Of a DNA stretch of 57,889 nucleotides, positions 26,802-35,800 are shown piece by piece (the first letter of the stretch is position 1; the number at the start of each line of letters is the position of its first letter). The notes beneath the pieces are model-generated. The model did not search any database and had not been told where the DNA came from. It saw only the letters and a list, made by a program, of their open reading frames with translations. The stretch is from NCBI RefSeq assembly GCF_014534745.1, contig NZ_JACVVP010000048.1:1-57889 (forward strand). The letters are read 5' to 3'. Both the position numbers and the translations under genes were made by a program. Origin of the DNA: Flammeovirga sp. EKP202. Lineage in GTDB: Bacteria; Bacteroidota; Bacteroidia; Cytophagales; Flammeovirgaceae.

Positions 26802-28016
26802 ATGAATATAGAGGCATTCAAAATATCACTAGAAAAAGAACTAAAAGAAGGAATACTTAACTATTGGTTGGAAAACACAAAAGACCTTAATCACGGTGGA
26901 TTCTTCGGGCAGATCTCTTACGACAATCAAGTCAATGAAAAAGCGGATAAGGGATCAATTATGCACGCTAGAATCTTATGGACTTTTGCTTCTGCTTATA
27001 ACCAAAGTAAAGAAAAGCATTACTTAGAGATGTGTGACTACGCTTATGATTATATCATCAAGCATTTTATCGACCATAAAAATGGTGGTGTTTATTGGAT
27101 GTTGGACTACTTAGGAAATAAAGTGGATGGGAAAAAGCAGGTTTATGCCATAGCATTTATGATTTATGCCTTTTCAGAATATGCCTTGGCAAAAGATTCA
27201 AAGGAGGCGTTAGAATTAGCGTTAACGTTATTTGATTCTATTGAAAAACATGCTTTTGATCACGAATTAAACGGATATTTTGAAGCCTTTTCTGAGGAAT
27301 GGGAATTGATGGAAGACCTCAGGTTGAGCGATAAAGACAAAAATGAGAAAAAGACGAATAATACTCATCTGCATATTTTGGAAGCCTATACAACTTTGTA
27401 TAGCGCTTCTAAAAGTGCTAAAGTCGGTCAACAATTACGAAACTTGATTATCATCTTTTTAGATAAAATCTTAGACCAAGATACTTATCACTTCAAGCTG
27501 TTTTTTGATGAAAATTGGCAACTGAAATCCGATGAAATCAGCTACGGTCATGATATAGAAGGAGCATGGTTGATGCAGGAAGCGGCAGTTGCTTTAGGGG
27601 ATGAAGCATTATTGGAAAAAGTAAAAGCAGTAGCTGTAAAAATTGCGGATGTAACTTTAGCTGAAGGTATTGCCGATGATGGAGCGATTGTCAATGAAGG
27701 AGATCCTTCGGGCATTACAGATACAGACAGACATTGGTGGCCACAAGTGGAGGCGATGGTAGGCTTTATCAATGCTTATGAAAATACGCAGGACGAAAAA
27801 TACCTCAAAGTAGCACATGGACTATGGCAGTACACTCAAGAGCACATCATCAATAAGGAACATGGTGAATGGTGGTGGAGAGTGGATGAGAACAACATTC
27901 CAAACCTAGAGGAAGATAAAGTAGGCCCTTGGAAAGCACCTTATCATAATGGTAGAGCGTGTATTGAGGGGGTGAAACGATTTGAGAAAATAACTCCTCA
28001 AATACCCACGACTTAA
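26802..28016 (+). CDS. Cellobiose/mannobiose 2-epimerase (AGE family)
   Basis: 404 residues, cytoplasmic, (alpha/alpha)6-barrel type. Active-site motifs of cellobiose 2-epimerases are present: TNNTHLHILEAY (His189), YGHDIEGAWLM (His250), RHWWPQVEAMVGF, and the C-terminal YHNGRACIE (His382). His250 and His382 fit the general acid/base pair. It converts beta-1,4-mannobiose to mannosyl-glucose, the substrate of the GH130 enzyme just upstream. The last codons and the stop lie inside a 20-bp palindrome, so the C-terminal Pro-Thr-Thr comes from repeat sequence. Confidence 0.94.
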   Translation: MNIEAFKISLEKELKEGILNYWLENTKDLNHGGFFGQISYDNQVNEKADKGSIMHARILWTFASAYNQSKEKHYLEMCDYAYDYIIKHFIDHKNGGVYWMLDYLGNKVDGKKQVYAIAFMIYAFSEYALAKDSKEALELALTLFDSIEKHAFDHELNGYFEAFSEEWELMEDLRLSDKDKNEKKTNNTHLHILEAYTTLYSASKSAKVGQQLRNLIIIFLDKILDQDTYHFKLFFDENWQLKSDEISYGHDIEGAWLMQEAAVALGDEALLEKVKAVAVKIADVTLAEGIADDGAIVNEGDPSGITDTDRHWWPQVEAMVGFINAYENTQDEKYLKVAHGLWQYTQEHIINKEHGEWWWRVDENNIPNLEEDKVGPWKAPYHNGRACIEGVKRFEKITPQIPTT

Positions 28017-28024
28017 GTCGTGGG
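28005..28024. repeat. Family B palindrome overlapping the epimerase stop codon
   Basis: CCCACGACTTAAGTCGTGGG is a perfect 20-bp palindrome whose central TAA (28014-28016) is the epimerase stop codon. A decayed family A arm (CGCTTAACACTTGAAACAG) follows at about 28055-28073. Confidence 0.85.
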
Positions 28025-28103
28025 CTTTTGAGAAGCTATTAAAATCAAGATATTATCGCTTAACACTTGAAACAGTGGAAATCTATAAACGCATAGAAAA
28101 GAA

Positions 28104-29441
28104 ATGAAAAAACGAAATATATTATTACTGTTCCTCTTCCTTGTTGGAGCTTCATGCGTGAAGCAAACCAAGGAACAAGGGAATTCCACATTAAATGATT
28201 TTGTGACTATCCAAAATGGGGCTTTGGTGTTGAACGAAAGTCCCTACTATTTCATGGGTGCCAACTATTGGTACGGCATGAACATAGGAATGGAAAAGGA
28301 AGGTAACCGTCAACGTTTGATCAACGAATTAGATCAAATGAAAGCGATGGGAATTACGAATCTTAGAATTTTAGCTTCATCAGAAGGAGACGAAAATCAA
28401 TCATTCCAAGTGCATCCTACCATGCAAAGTGCCCCTGGAAAATACAATGAAGAAGTATTTGAAGGACTTGACTTTCTTCTTACTGAAATGAAAAAAAGAG
28501 AGATGAAAGCGGTGATGGTATTAAACAATTTCTGGACATGGTCGGGAGGAATGCCACAATACCTTCAATGGGCCGGAAAGGGCGAAGTTCCATACCCTCA
28601 GATATCAAAAGAGTGGGAGAAATTTACCGATTTTACTACTCAATTTTATACCAATGAGGAGGCCAACCAAATGTTTGAAGCCCATTTGAAAGTTTTGATT
28701 GGTAGGACTAACAGCATTTCAGGTGTACCCTATAAAGAAGATCCCACAATCATGTCTTGGCAGTTGAGTAACGAGCCAAGAGGATATAAGAAAGTGAATG
28801 AATATAGACAATGGATCAGCAGAACAGCGAAATATATTAAAGCCTTAGATACAAACCATTTAGTTTCCTTGGGATCTGAAGGAGATTCTCCAGGACCTAA
28901 TGCGGGGATTAATCTTTTGGGAGATAATGACATCAAAGAAATCGATTATTTGACCGTTCATATTTGGGCTCAGAACTGGCGTTGGTACAATCCTGATGAG
29001 CCAGAAAAAACGATTGAGGATACAAAGATGAAAGTCAAAAAATACCTTGATAAACATATCAAAGATGCACAAAGATTAGGGAAACCGGCCATCTTAGAGG
29101 AGTTTGGTATTGCAAGAGATAATAATGATTATTCTCCAGAGGCGACTACAGTTTGGAGAGACAAATATTATCAATATGTGTTTGATTTGGTGTATCAATA
29201 TGCCGAGAAAAAAGCACCAATTTATGGAATGAACTTTTGGGCTTATTCAGGTGAAGGAAGACCTGCTCGACCGAAAGAATATTGGAAAAAAGGAGATGAT
29301 TTTATCGGTGACCCTCCACATGAACCTCAAGGTTGGTACGGAGTGTATGACAAAGATGTAAGTACTCAAGCAGTGATCAAAGAGTACGCGAAGAAAATGA
29401 ATGGATTGACCACAGTTCAAGTAGCTGAAACACTACAGTAA
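28104..29441 (+). CDS. GH5 (subfamily 7-like) beta-mannanase/mannosidase, lipoprotein
   Basis: 445 residues with lipobox VGASC (Cys18). After about 35 residues the GH5_7 pattern begins: YFMGANYWYGMNIG, then LRILASSEGDEN and VLNNFWTWSGGMPQYL. Acid/base Glu224 is in SWQLSNEPRG and nucleophile Glu333 in ILEEFGIARD. GH5_7 contains endo-beta-1,4-mannanases and some mannosidases. A lipid anchor suggests the outer membrane or periplasm. Its stop codon overlaps the start of the downstream sulfatase gene (TAATG), so the two are translated together. Confidence 0.92.
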   Translation: MKKRNILLLFLFLVGASCVKQTKEQGNSTLNDFVTIQNGALVLNESPYYFMGANYWYGMNIGMEKEGNRQRLINELDQMKAMGITNLRILASSEGDENQSFQVHPTMQSAPGKYNEEVFEGLDFLLTEMKKREMKAVMVLNNFWTWSGGMPQYLQWAGKGEVPYPQISKEWEKFTDFTTQFYTNEEANQMFEAHLKVLIGRTNSISGVPYKEDPTIMSWQLSNEPRGYKKVNEYRQWISRTAKYIKALDTNHLVSLGSEGDSPGPNAGINLLGDNDIKEIDYLTVHIWAQNWRWYNPDEPEKTIEDTKMKVKKYLDKHIKDAQRLGKPAILEEFGIARDNNDYSPEATTVWRDKYYQYVFDLVYQYAEKKAPIYGMNFWAYSGEGRPARPKEYWKKGDDFIGDPPHEPQGWYGVYDKDVSTQAVIKEYAKKMNGLTTVQVAETLQ

Positions 29442-31213
29442 TGATGAATAGAAGAATAATTAGCGTACTTACGGTTTATCTTTTTGCAGTAACTTCTTTT
29501 GTTTTTGCTCAAGAAAATAGACCTCCAAATGTAATCTTAATTTTGACTGATGATCAAGGTTGGGGCGATTTCTCACATACAGGAAACGAGTATTTATCTA
29601 CACCTCAGTTTGATCAAATGGCGAGTGAAAGTGCAGTTTTGAATCGCTTTTATGTCAGTCCCGTTTGTGCTCCAACACGTGCGAGTGTATTGACAGGAAG
29701 GTATCATCTCAGAACCGGCGTTTCATTTGTGACAAGAGGCAGAGAAAACATGAGGTCGGAGGAAGTGACGATTGCAGAAGCTTTCAAAACGGCAGGATAT
29801 ATGACGGGTTGTTTTGGCAAATGGCACAATGGAGCACATTACCCAGAAAATCCACAAGGGCAGGGCTTTGATACTTTCCTTGGTTTTACATCAGGGCATT
29901 GGAGTAACTACTTTGATACGGAATTGGAATACAATGGTGAAATGATTCCAACAGAAGGATACATCACAGATGTTTTGACGGATGCGACATTAGATTTTAT
30001 CGAGAAAAATAAAGACAAACCTTTCTTCGCTTTTGTCCCTTTCAATGCTCCCCACACTCCCTATCAGGTGCCAGACAAATACTACGATATGTACAAGGAC
30101 ATTGATTTTGGCTATGGTGAAAAGCAAAATAAAAAGATCGCTACCATCTACGGAATGTGTAAAAATGTAGATGATAATCTAGGCAGAATTCGTCAATACC
30201 TTAAAGAAAGTGATCTAGAAGAAAATACCATTCTATTGTTCTTAACAGACAACGGCCCTCAAGGTGAACGTTACAATGGACCTTGGAGAGGTGGTAAAGC
30301 TTCCATCCATGAAGGTGGTTCGTTGGTACCTTGTACTATTCAGTGGAAAGGAAAAATCCCAACGGATAAAAAACAAGCCTTAACCGCTCATATCGATTTG
30401 ATGCCAACACTTTTAGGATTGACAGGTATCGAAAAACCAAAAGCAGTGGAGTTTGATGGTGTGGATTTGAGTGATTATTTATTGGAAAATAAAACACCTG
30501 CATCAAGAAAGTTGTACACTCATATGACGGGCTTTGAAATCACCGCTGACAGAGGAGCTGTAAGAGAAGGTGATTTTAGATATACGAAGGAATATGATGA
30601 AACGGGTTTATATAATCTAAAAGATGATCCATCACAAAAGCACGATTTACAATCGCAACTACCAGAGAAAGCTAAGGAAATGAAAGAGGCTTTTGAGGCA
30701 TGGTATACTGATGTGACTTCTGCAGGATTTTCTGACTTAAGAATCCCGATGGGATATAAAGAAAGCCCTAGAGTAGTTTTAGCCGTTCATGAAAGCTCAG
30801 GTGAGGGAGACTTAAAATTTAAGGCCAATAAAAATGGATGGGCGCATGATTGGTATTTAATCAATGGTGATGCAACGATCCAATGGCCTATCGAGGTACA
30901 AACAACTTCTACCTTCAAACTGTCATTAAAATATGCAGGAGAAGCAGTAAAAGGAGATATTATTGAAATCAAGTTTGGGGATCAAGTAATCAAGAAAAAG
31001 ATCAAAAAGAACTTTATCCCAACGGCTCTTCCTACTCCCGATAGAGTCATGAGAGAACAAGAAGCGAAGGAACAAACTTGGGGAATGTTGGACTTAGGAA
31101 AAGTGCAACTCCAAAAAGGTGAAGCTTCTACTTGTATTCTAAAGGTCTACAAAAAAGGGAAGGGAGTTTTAGAAGTAAAAGAGATTATCACAAGGTTAGA
31201 AAAGACTTTATAA
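29441..31213 (+). CDS. Secreted sulfatase with an extra C-terminal beta domain
   Basis: 590 residues. Signal peptide ends SFVFAQ without a lipobox. Metal site LTDDQGWGD is near residue 37, the formylglycine motif is CAPTR with Cys76, GKWHNG follows, and LTDNGPQGERYNGPWRGGK carries the second metal site. The core ends near residue 430 (LYNLKDDPSQKHDL). About 140 more residues (VVLAVHESSGEGDLKF to the end) look like a beta-sandwich module absent from the other two sulfatases here. ATG overlaps the GH5_7 stop codon by one base, which ties desulfation to mannan hydrolysis. ATG at 29444 is an alternative start. Confidence 0.9.
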   Translation: MMNRRIISVLTVYLFAVTSFVFAQENRPPNVILILTDDQGWGDFSHTGNEYLSTPQFDQMASESAVLNRFYVSPVCAPTRASVLTGRYHLRTGVSFVTRGRENMRSEEVTIAEAFKTAGYMTGCFGKWHNGAHYPENPQGQGFDTFLGFTSGHWSNYFDTELEYNGEMIPTEGYITDVLTDATLDFIEKNKDKPFFAFVPFNAPHTPYQVPDKYYDMYKDIDFGYGEKQNKKIATIYGMCKNVDDNLGRIRQYLKESDLEENTILLFLTDNGPQGERYNGPWRGGKASIHEGGSLVPCTIQWKGKIPTDKKQALTAHIDLMPTLLGLTGIEKPKAVEFDGVDLSDYLLENKTPASRKLYTHMTGFEITADRGAVREGDFRYTKEYDETGLYNLKDDPSQKHDLQSQLPEKAKEMKEAFEAWYTDVTSAGFSDLRIPMGYKESPRVVLAVHESSGEGDLKFKANKNGWAHDWYLINGDATIQWPIEVQTTSTFKLSLKYAGEAVKGDIIEIKFGDQVIKKKIKKNFIPTALPTPDRVMREQEAKEQTWGMLDLGKVQLQKGEASTCILKVYKKGKGVLEVKEIITRLEKTL

Positions 31214-31296
31214 ATAAATTTTACCAAAATCACTTGTAAAATGTAGTATAGAATGAAACTCCTAATTCACTAATCTTATCCTTGCACTACATCTAC

Positions 31297-31490
31297 GGTG
31301 GCATTGAATGGAAAAGCGTTAAGAATTTTATGTAATAAGCCGTTTAAAAATCTTCCCTTGTTTGAGCGAAGCGAGTTTTGAAGATTTTAGGCTTATGGAA
31401 TAAAATTTAGCTTTTGCATTCACAGCCTAGATTTTTTTGCTTCGTTTTTTCATCAATGGAAAAAATGAAGAAGGCAATAGGTTGGAAGGA
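31297..31490. repeat. Family D long repeat
   Basis: About 190 bp. It shares GGAAAAGCGTTAAGAATTT, TGTTTGAGC, AGCGAGTTT, TTTAGGC, AAATTTAGCTTTTG and TTTTTTGCTTCGTTTTT, in this order, with 36524-36725. An internal near-palindrome (AAAATCTTC / GAAGATTTT) lies in the middle. It fills most of the 339-bp gap before the second GH5 gene. Confidence 0.7.
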
Positions 31491-31552
31491 TAAAGAAGGG
31501 GTTATGCGACATTTTATTTTGAAATTGGTATTACCTATAAATTGAAGAAATC

Positions 31553-32620
31553 ATGTATAAATATTTAATTTTTCTTTTAATCGGAATCACAAGCTGTTTA
31601 CCAGTAGAATCATCAGATGCTGACAAGGGAAAACAGAAGAATGAAGTTATTGTGGATGCGGTTACTCGCCCTGAATACAATACTTCAAAAGGCTTTTTTA
31701 TCAAAGACGGAAAGCTATATGATGCCAATGGAGTAGAGTTTATTCCAAGAGGCGTCAATAACAGCCACTTTTGGTTTGATAACAGAGATCGAAATTGGGC
31801 TTTGGGTGCATTAAGTGCAATCGCTGATCATCATTCCAATTCGGTAAGGTTAGTTTGGCAAACGAACTACGATCGTAAGAAATGGAATAATGTTGCGGAG
31901 AAAAAGCAATTAAAAACCATGATCAAAACTTGTTTGAATAACGGTATGATTCCTATGCTTGAGCTACATGATGCGACAGGCAATGAAGAGGCAGAGAAAT
32001 TATTGTCATTGGCAAAGTTCTATATCAGACCTGAAATCAAAAAAGTGTTGATGGAATTTGAAGAGACATTGATAATCAATATCGCAAACGAATGGAGTGG
32101 AAAAAAGGAGGTTTACAGAGATGCTTATAAAGAAGCGATTGAGATCATGAGAGAAGCTGGATTAAACCATACGATTGTAATTGATGGAAACGGATGGGGA
32201 CAAAATATAGATTCCATCTTTGAATATGGTCAAGAGATTTTGGATTCAGATCCTCAAAAAAACATCCTCTTTTCAGTGCACATGTACGAAATGTATAAGG
32301 AAAAGAAAATCATTACTGAGCGACTTGAAAAAGCGTCCAACATGAAATTACCATTGATCGTTGGTGAGTTTGGTTTTCAGCATGGCGAAGACGAAGAAAA
32401 GAAGCCTTACCCAATTCCTTTCAAACATATTTTATCTGAATGCGAACGTTTAGGGATCGGTTGGTATGCTTGGTCATGGAAAGGAAATTCAAAAGGAGTG
32501 GAATACTTAGACCTCTCTAAAGATTGGGAAGGAAAGCAATTATCGGAATGGGGAGATGCCATTGTCAATGATAAAAACGGACTTCGAAATACTTCAAAAA
32601 AGGCATCGGTGATGCAATAG
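31553..32620 (+). CDS. GH5 (subfamily 8-like) beta-mannanase, lipoprotein
   Basis: 355 residues, lipobox GITSC (Cys15). Family features are FIPRGVNNSHFWF, acid/base Glu180 in INIANEWSG and nucleophile Glu272 in LIVGEFGFQHG, then a Trp-rich YAWSWKGNS. This arrangement is that of bacterial GH5_8 endo-mannanases. There is about a 30-residue linker before the catalytic domain. It is a second GH5 of a different subfamily from 28104-29441, so the locus has four mannanase-type enzymes in total. It is followed by the branched repeat element and the SpoIIE sensor gene. Confidence 0.9.
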   Translation: MYKYLIFLLIGITSCLPVESSDADKGKQKNEVIVDAVTRPEYNTSKGFFIKDGKLYDANGVEFIPRGVNNSHFWFDNRDRNWALGALSAIADHHSNSVRLVWQTNYDRKKWNNVAEKKQLKTMIKTCLNNGMIPMLELHDATGNEEAEKLLSLAKFYIRPEIKKVLMEFEETLIINIANEWSGKKEVYRDAYKEAIEIMREAGLNHTIVIDGNGWGQNIDSIFEYGQEILDSDPQKNILFSVHMYEMYKEKKIITERLEKASNMKLPLIVGEFGFQHGEDEEKKPYPIPFKHILSECERLGIGWYAWSWKGNSKGVEYLDLSKDWEGKQLSEWGDAIVNDKNGLRNTSKKASVMQ

Positions 32621-32629
32621 AAATGTTTC

Positions 32630-32765
32630 GTGCACCATAGTTAAAACTATGGGCAAGTGATACACAACCTTATCAAGACTAAAGTCTTGAAGGTTGAAAA
32701 CGAAAGCAACACTTTAGTGTTGGTGGAGTTTGTATCACCTGCCCATGACTTCAGTCATGGTGCAC
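32630..32765. repeat. Family B branched multi-hairpin element
   Basis: The outer stem GTGCACC/GGTGCAC (32630-32636 with 32759-32765) and the inner stem GGGCAAGTGATACA / TGTATCACCTGCCC (32651-32664 with 32731-32744, one mismatch) enclose four hairpins: ATAGTTAAAACTAT, TCAAGACTAAAGTCTTGA, CAACACTTTAGTGTTG and ATGACTTCAGTCAT. The whole 136 bp can fold as one branched structure. Confidence 0.85.
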
Positions 32766-32803
32766 AAACTATATAAATAACTAGCACACATTTAAATATT
32801 GAA

Positions 32804-35800
32804 ATGAAATACATATTAACAACACTTACATTACTATTTTTTACTTTTCACTCATTTGCACTAGAAAAAGAGTTTCATCATATCTCAGAATTATCAGGGC
32901 TAACCAACAAAGTGGTCAAAAATATTTACAGAGATAAGAAAGGCTTTTTGTGGCTCGGAACACAAAATGGCTTACACCGTTATGACGGGTACCAAATGAA
33001 AGTCTATCGTTCCAAATCAGATCACAATAATACCCTATCAAGCAATGACATTAACGTGATTTTTGAAGACGATCAAGAACATTTGTGGGTGGGGACAACA
33101 ACGAACCTACACCGACTGAATGATGATGGAGAATCTTTTACAAGAGTCTTTTCAAAATCACCTTTAAACAATTCTAACTTTTCATTTGAAATCACATCTA
33201 TTCTTCAAACCAAAGAAGGGCAAATTTGGGTAGGCACCAAAAGAGCAGGTCTGTTTGAATTGGATCGAAATGGCAACATCATTCAAAACATTTTAGGTTC
33301 AGAAGAAAACCCTTATTTGGGAACTATTACTGCATTAGTTAAAGATCACGATGGCAATCTTTGGATTGGGCATGATGACCTTCAATTGACCGTTTATAAC
33401 AAAAAAGCAAACACATTCTCTAATGTTTACCTTGATAAAGAGGCTTCATTTTATGCAGGTAACAAGGCGAGTAATATCACAACATTAGCTTTGACTGAGA
33501 ATAAAAAAATACTAGCAGGAACACTACATAACGGTTTGTTTTTGATCGACCCTAACAACAAAAAAGTCAATTATTTACTTCAGACCAACAAGGCTTTAAA
33601 ACATCCAAGTGTAAAAGACATTGTGATTGATCATTTCCAAAATATTTGGGTGGCAACTTCTGACGGATTACACCTATTATCCTCTTTCAATTACCAAGTG
33701 ATTAGTGTGTTTAGAAATAGTGATTTGAAAGAAACGAGCATCGCTTCCAATGGATTATTATCGTTGCATTATGATCAGCAAAATATTTTGTGGTGTGGAT
33801 TTTATGGAGAAGGGGTCGATTATTTAGAACCGAATTATAAAAAGTTCAGAACCTTCAGAAGGGAGGTAATGAACTACAATAGTTTAAATCACGAAACGGT
33901 GCAATCTATCTTGGAAGATAGCAAGGGCAACATTTGGTTTGGAACAAGAGAGGGGAGTATTTCGAAATTGAATCAGAAAACAAACCGCTATGAACACTTC
34001 AAACCTGAAGATGGAAACCCTCATAAACTACAAAAGCGATCAGTTTTAGCTATCTCAGAAGATCATAAAGGTACAATCTGGATTGGATCCTACTTAGGTG
34101 GATTATCAAAATTGAACCCCAAAACAAAGACTGTAAAAACCTACAAAAACAACCCATTGGATAGTGAAAGTCTTCCTCATGATGATGTGCGATTTATTTT
34201 TGAAGACAGCAAAAAACAACTTTGGGTGGCCACAAATGGAGGTGGGTTAGCATTATTCGATAGAGAAAACGAGACGTTTCGTACTTTTACTAGAGAAAAT
34301 ACAAAAGGTAATAATCCATTGGCGAGTAATTGGGTGCTCAATGTTTTTGAAGACTCAAGAGGTTGGCTTTGGGTAGGAACTTATGGTGGGCTTTCAATTT
34401 ATTACCCTGAGCAAAATAGCTGGGTAAGTTTTGTCAATCGAAAAAAAGATAAAAACTCATTAGCACATAACTGGATTTATTCCATCACCGAAAGTAGAGA
34501 TGGGTCGATGTGGATTGGTTCTGCAGGAGGTTTAAATAAAATAGCAAAAGATAAATTGAAACATCCGATCACCAACTATTACGATGGTTTGATGAAGAGA
34601 TATTCCGAAAAAGAAGGACTCGTGAGTAATGCGGTTCATGGTCTATTGGAAGATGAAAGTAATAACCTTTGGATCAGTTCTAATACCGGAATTTCGAAGT
34701 TTAATATTCAAGAAGAGACTTTCAAACACTTCACAAAAGAGGACGGTTTACAAGGAAATCAGTTTAATCCTATGGCCTATTGCAAAACGCGAGCGGGAGA
34801 ATTGATCTTTGGGGGAACCAATGGAGCCAATGCCTTTTTTCCAAAAGAGATCAGAACCAACCTCTATAAGCCTAATGTGATTTTGACCAACTTTTCAATT
34901 TTTAACCGAGAAGTTCTCCCTGATTCAAGTGGCACAATCTTGAAAAAGAGCATCACCAATACTTCTGAAATTCTATTGGACTATTTTCAAAATGTCATCA
35001 CTTTTAGTTTTGTGTCTTTGAACATGATCAACCCTGAAAAAAATGAATATGCTTATATCATGGAAGGTTTTGATAAAGATTGGAACTATGTAGGCAAAAA
35101 AAGGGAGGCTATCTATACCAACTTGGACCCTGGACAATATATTTTTAGGGTGAAAGGAACGAACAATGATGGCCTTTGGAATGAGAAAGGCCAAGAAGTC
35201 TTATTGATTATCCAACCTCCATTTTGGCAAACGTGGTGGTTTAGATTCCTCGTTTTGGTGATTCTTTTAATGACAATTGTTGTGGGATATCGATGGAAAG
35301 TACGCTCTTATAAAAGAGAACAACAAGCATTGGAAAAGATAGTGCAAGATCGAACGCATGAGTTGGCTGAAAAGAACAATGACCTTATTGAGATCAACAA
35401 TGAAGTACACCAACAAGCTGAAAAGTTGGAAAAGCAGAGAGATGATTTGACAATGACCAATAAGGACTTGAAAGATAAGAATGATAAGATTTCAAATCTT
35501 GTAGACCAATTACAAAAGGCCAATGGAGAAATCGTATCAAAAAATAGACACATAACAGATTCTATCCGTTATGCCCAAACCATGCAAGAGGCAATTTTAC
35601 CCATAAAAGAGTCGTATGATTTTTTCTTTCAAAATCACTTTATTATTTTCAAACCTAAGGATATTGTTTCAGGAGATTTTTATTGGGTCAGTACAAAAGA
35701 CGATCAAAATAGACTTTTTGTAGCAGTGGTGGATTGTACAGGTCATGGTGTGCCGGGTGCATTTATGTCTATGATTGGCGTTTCTTTACTCAATAAAATT

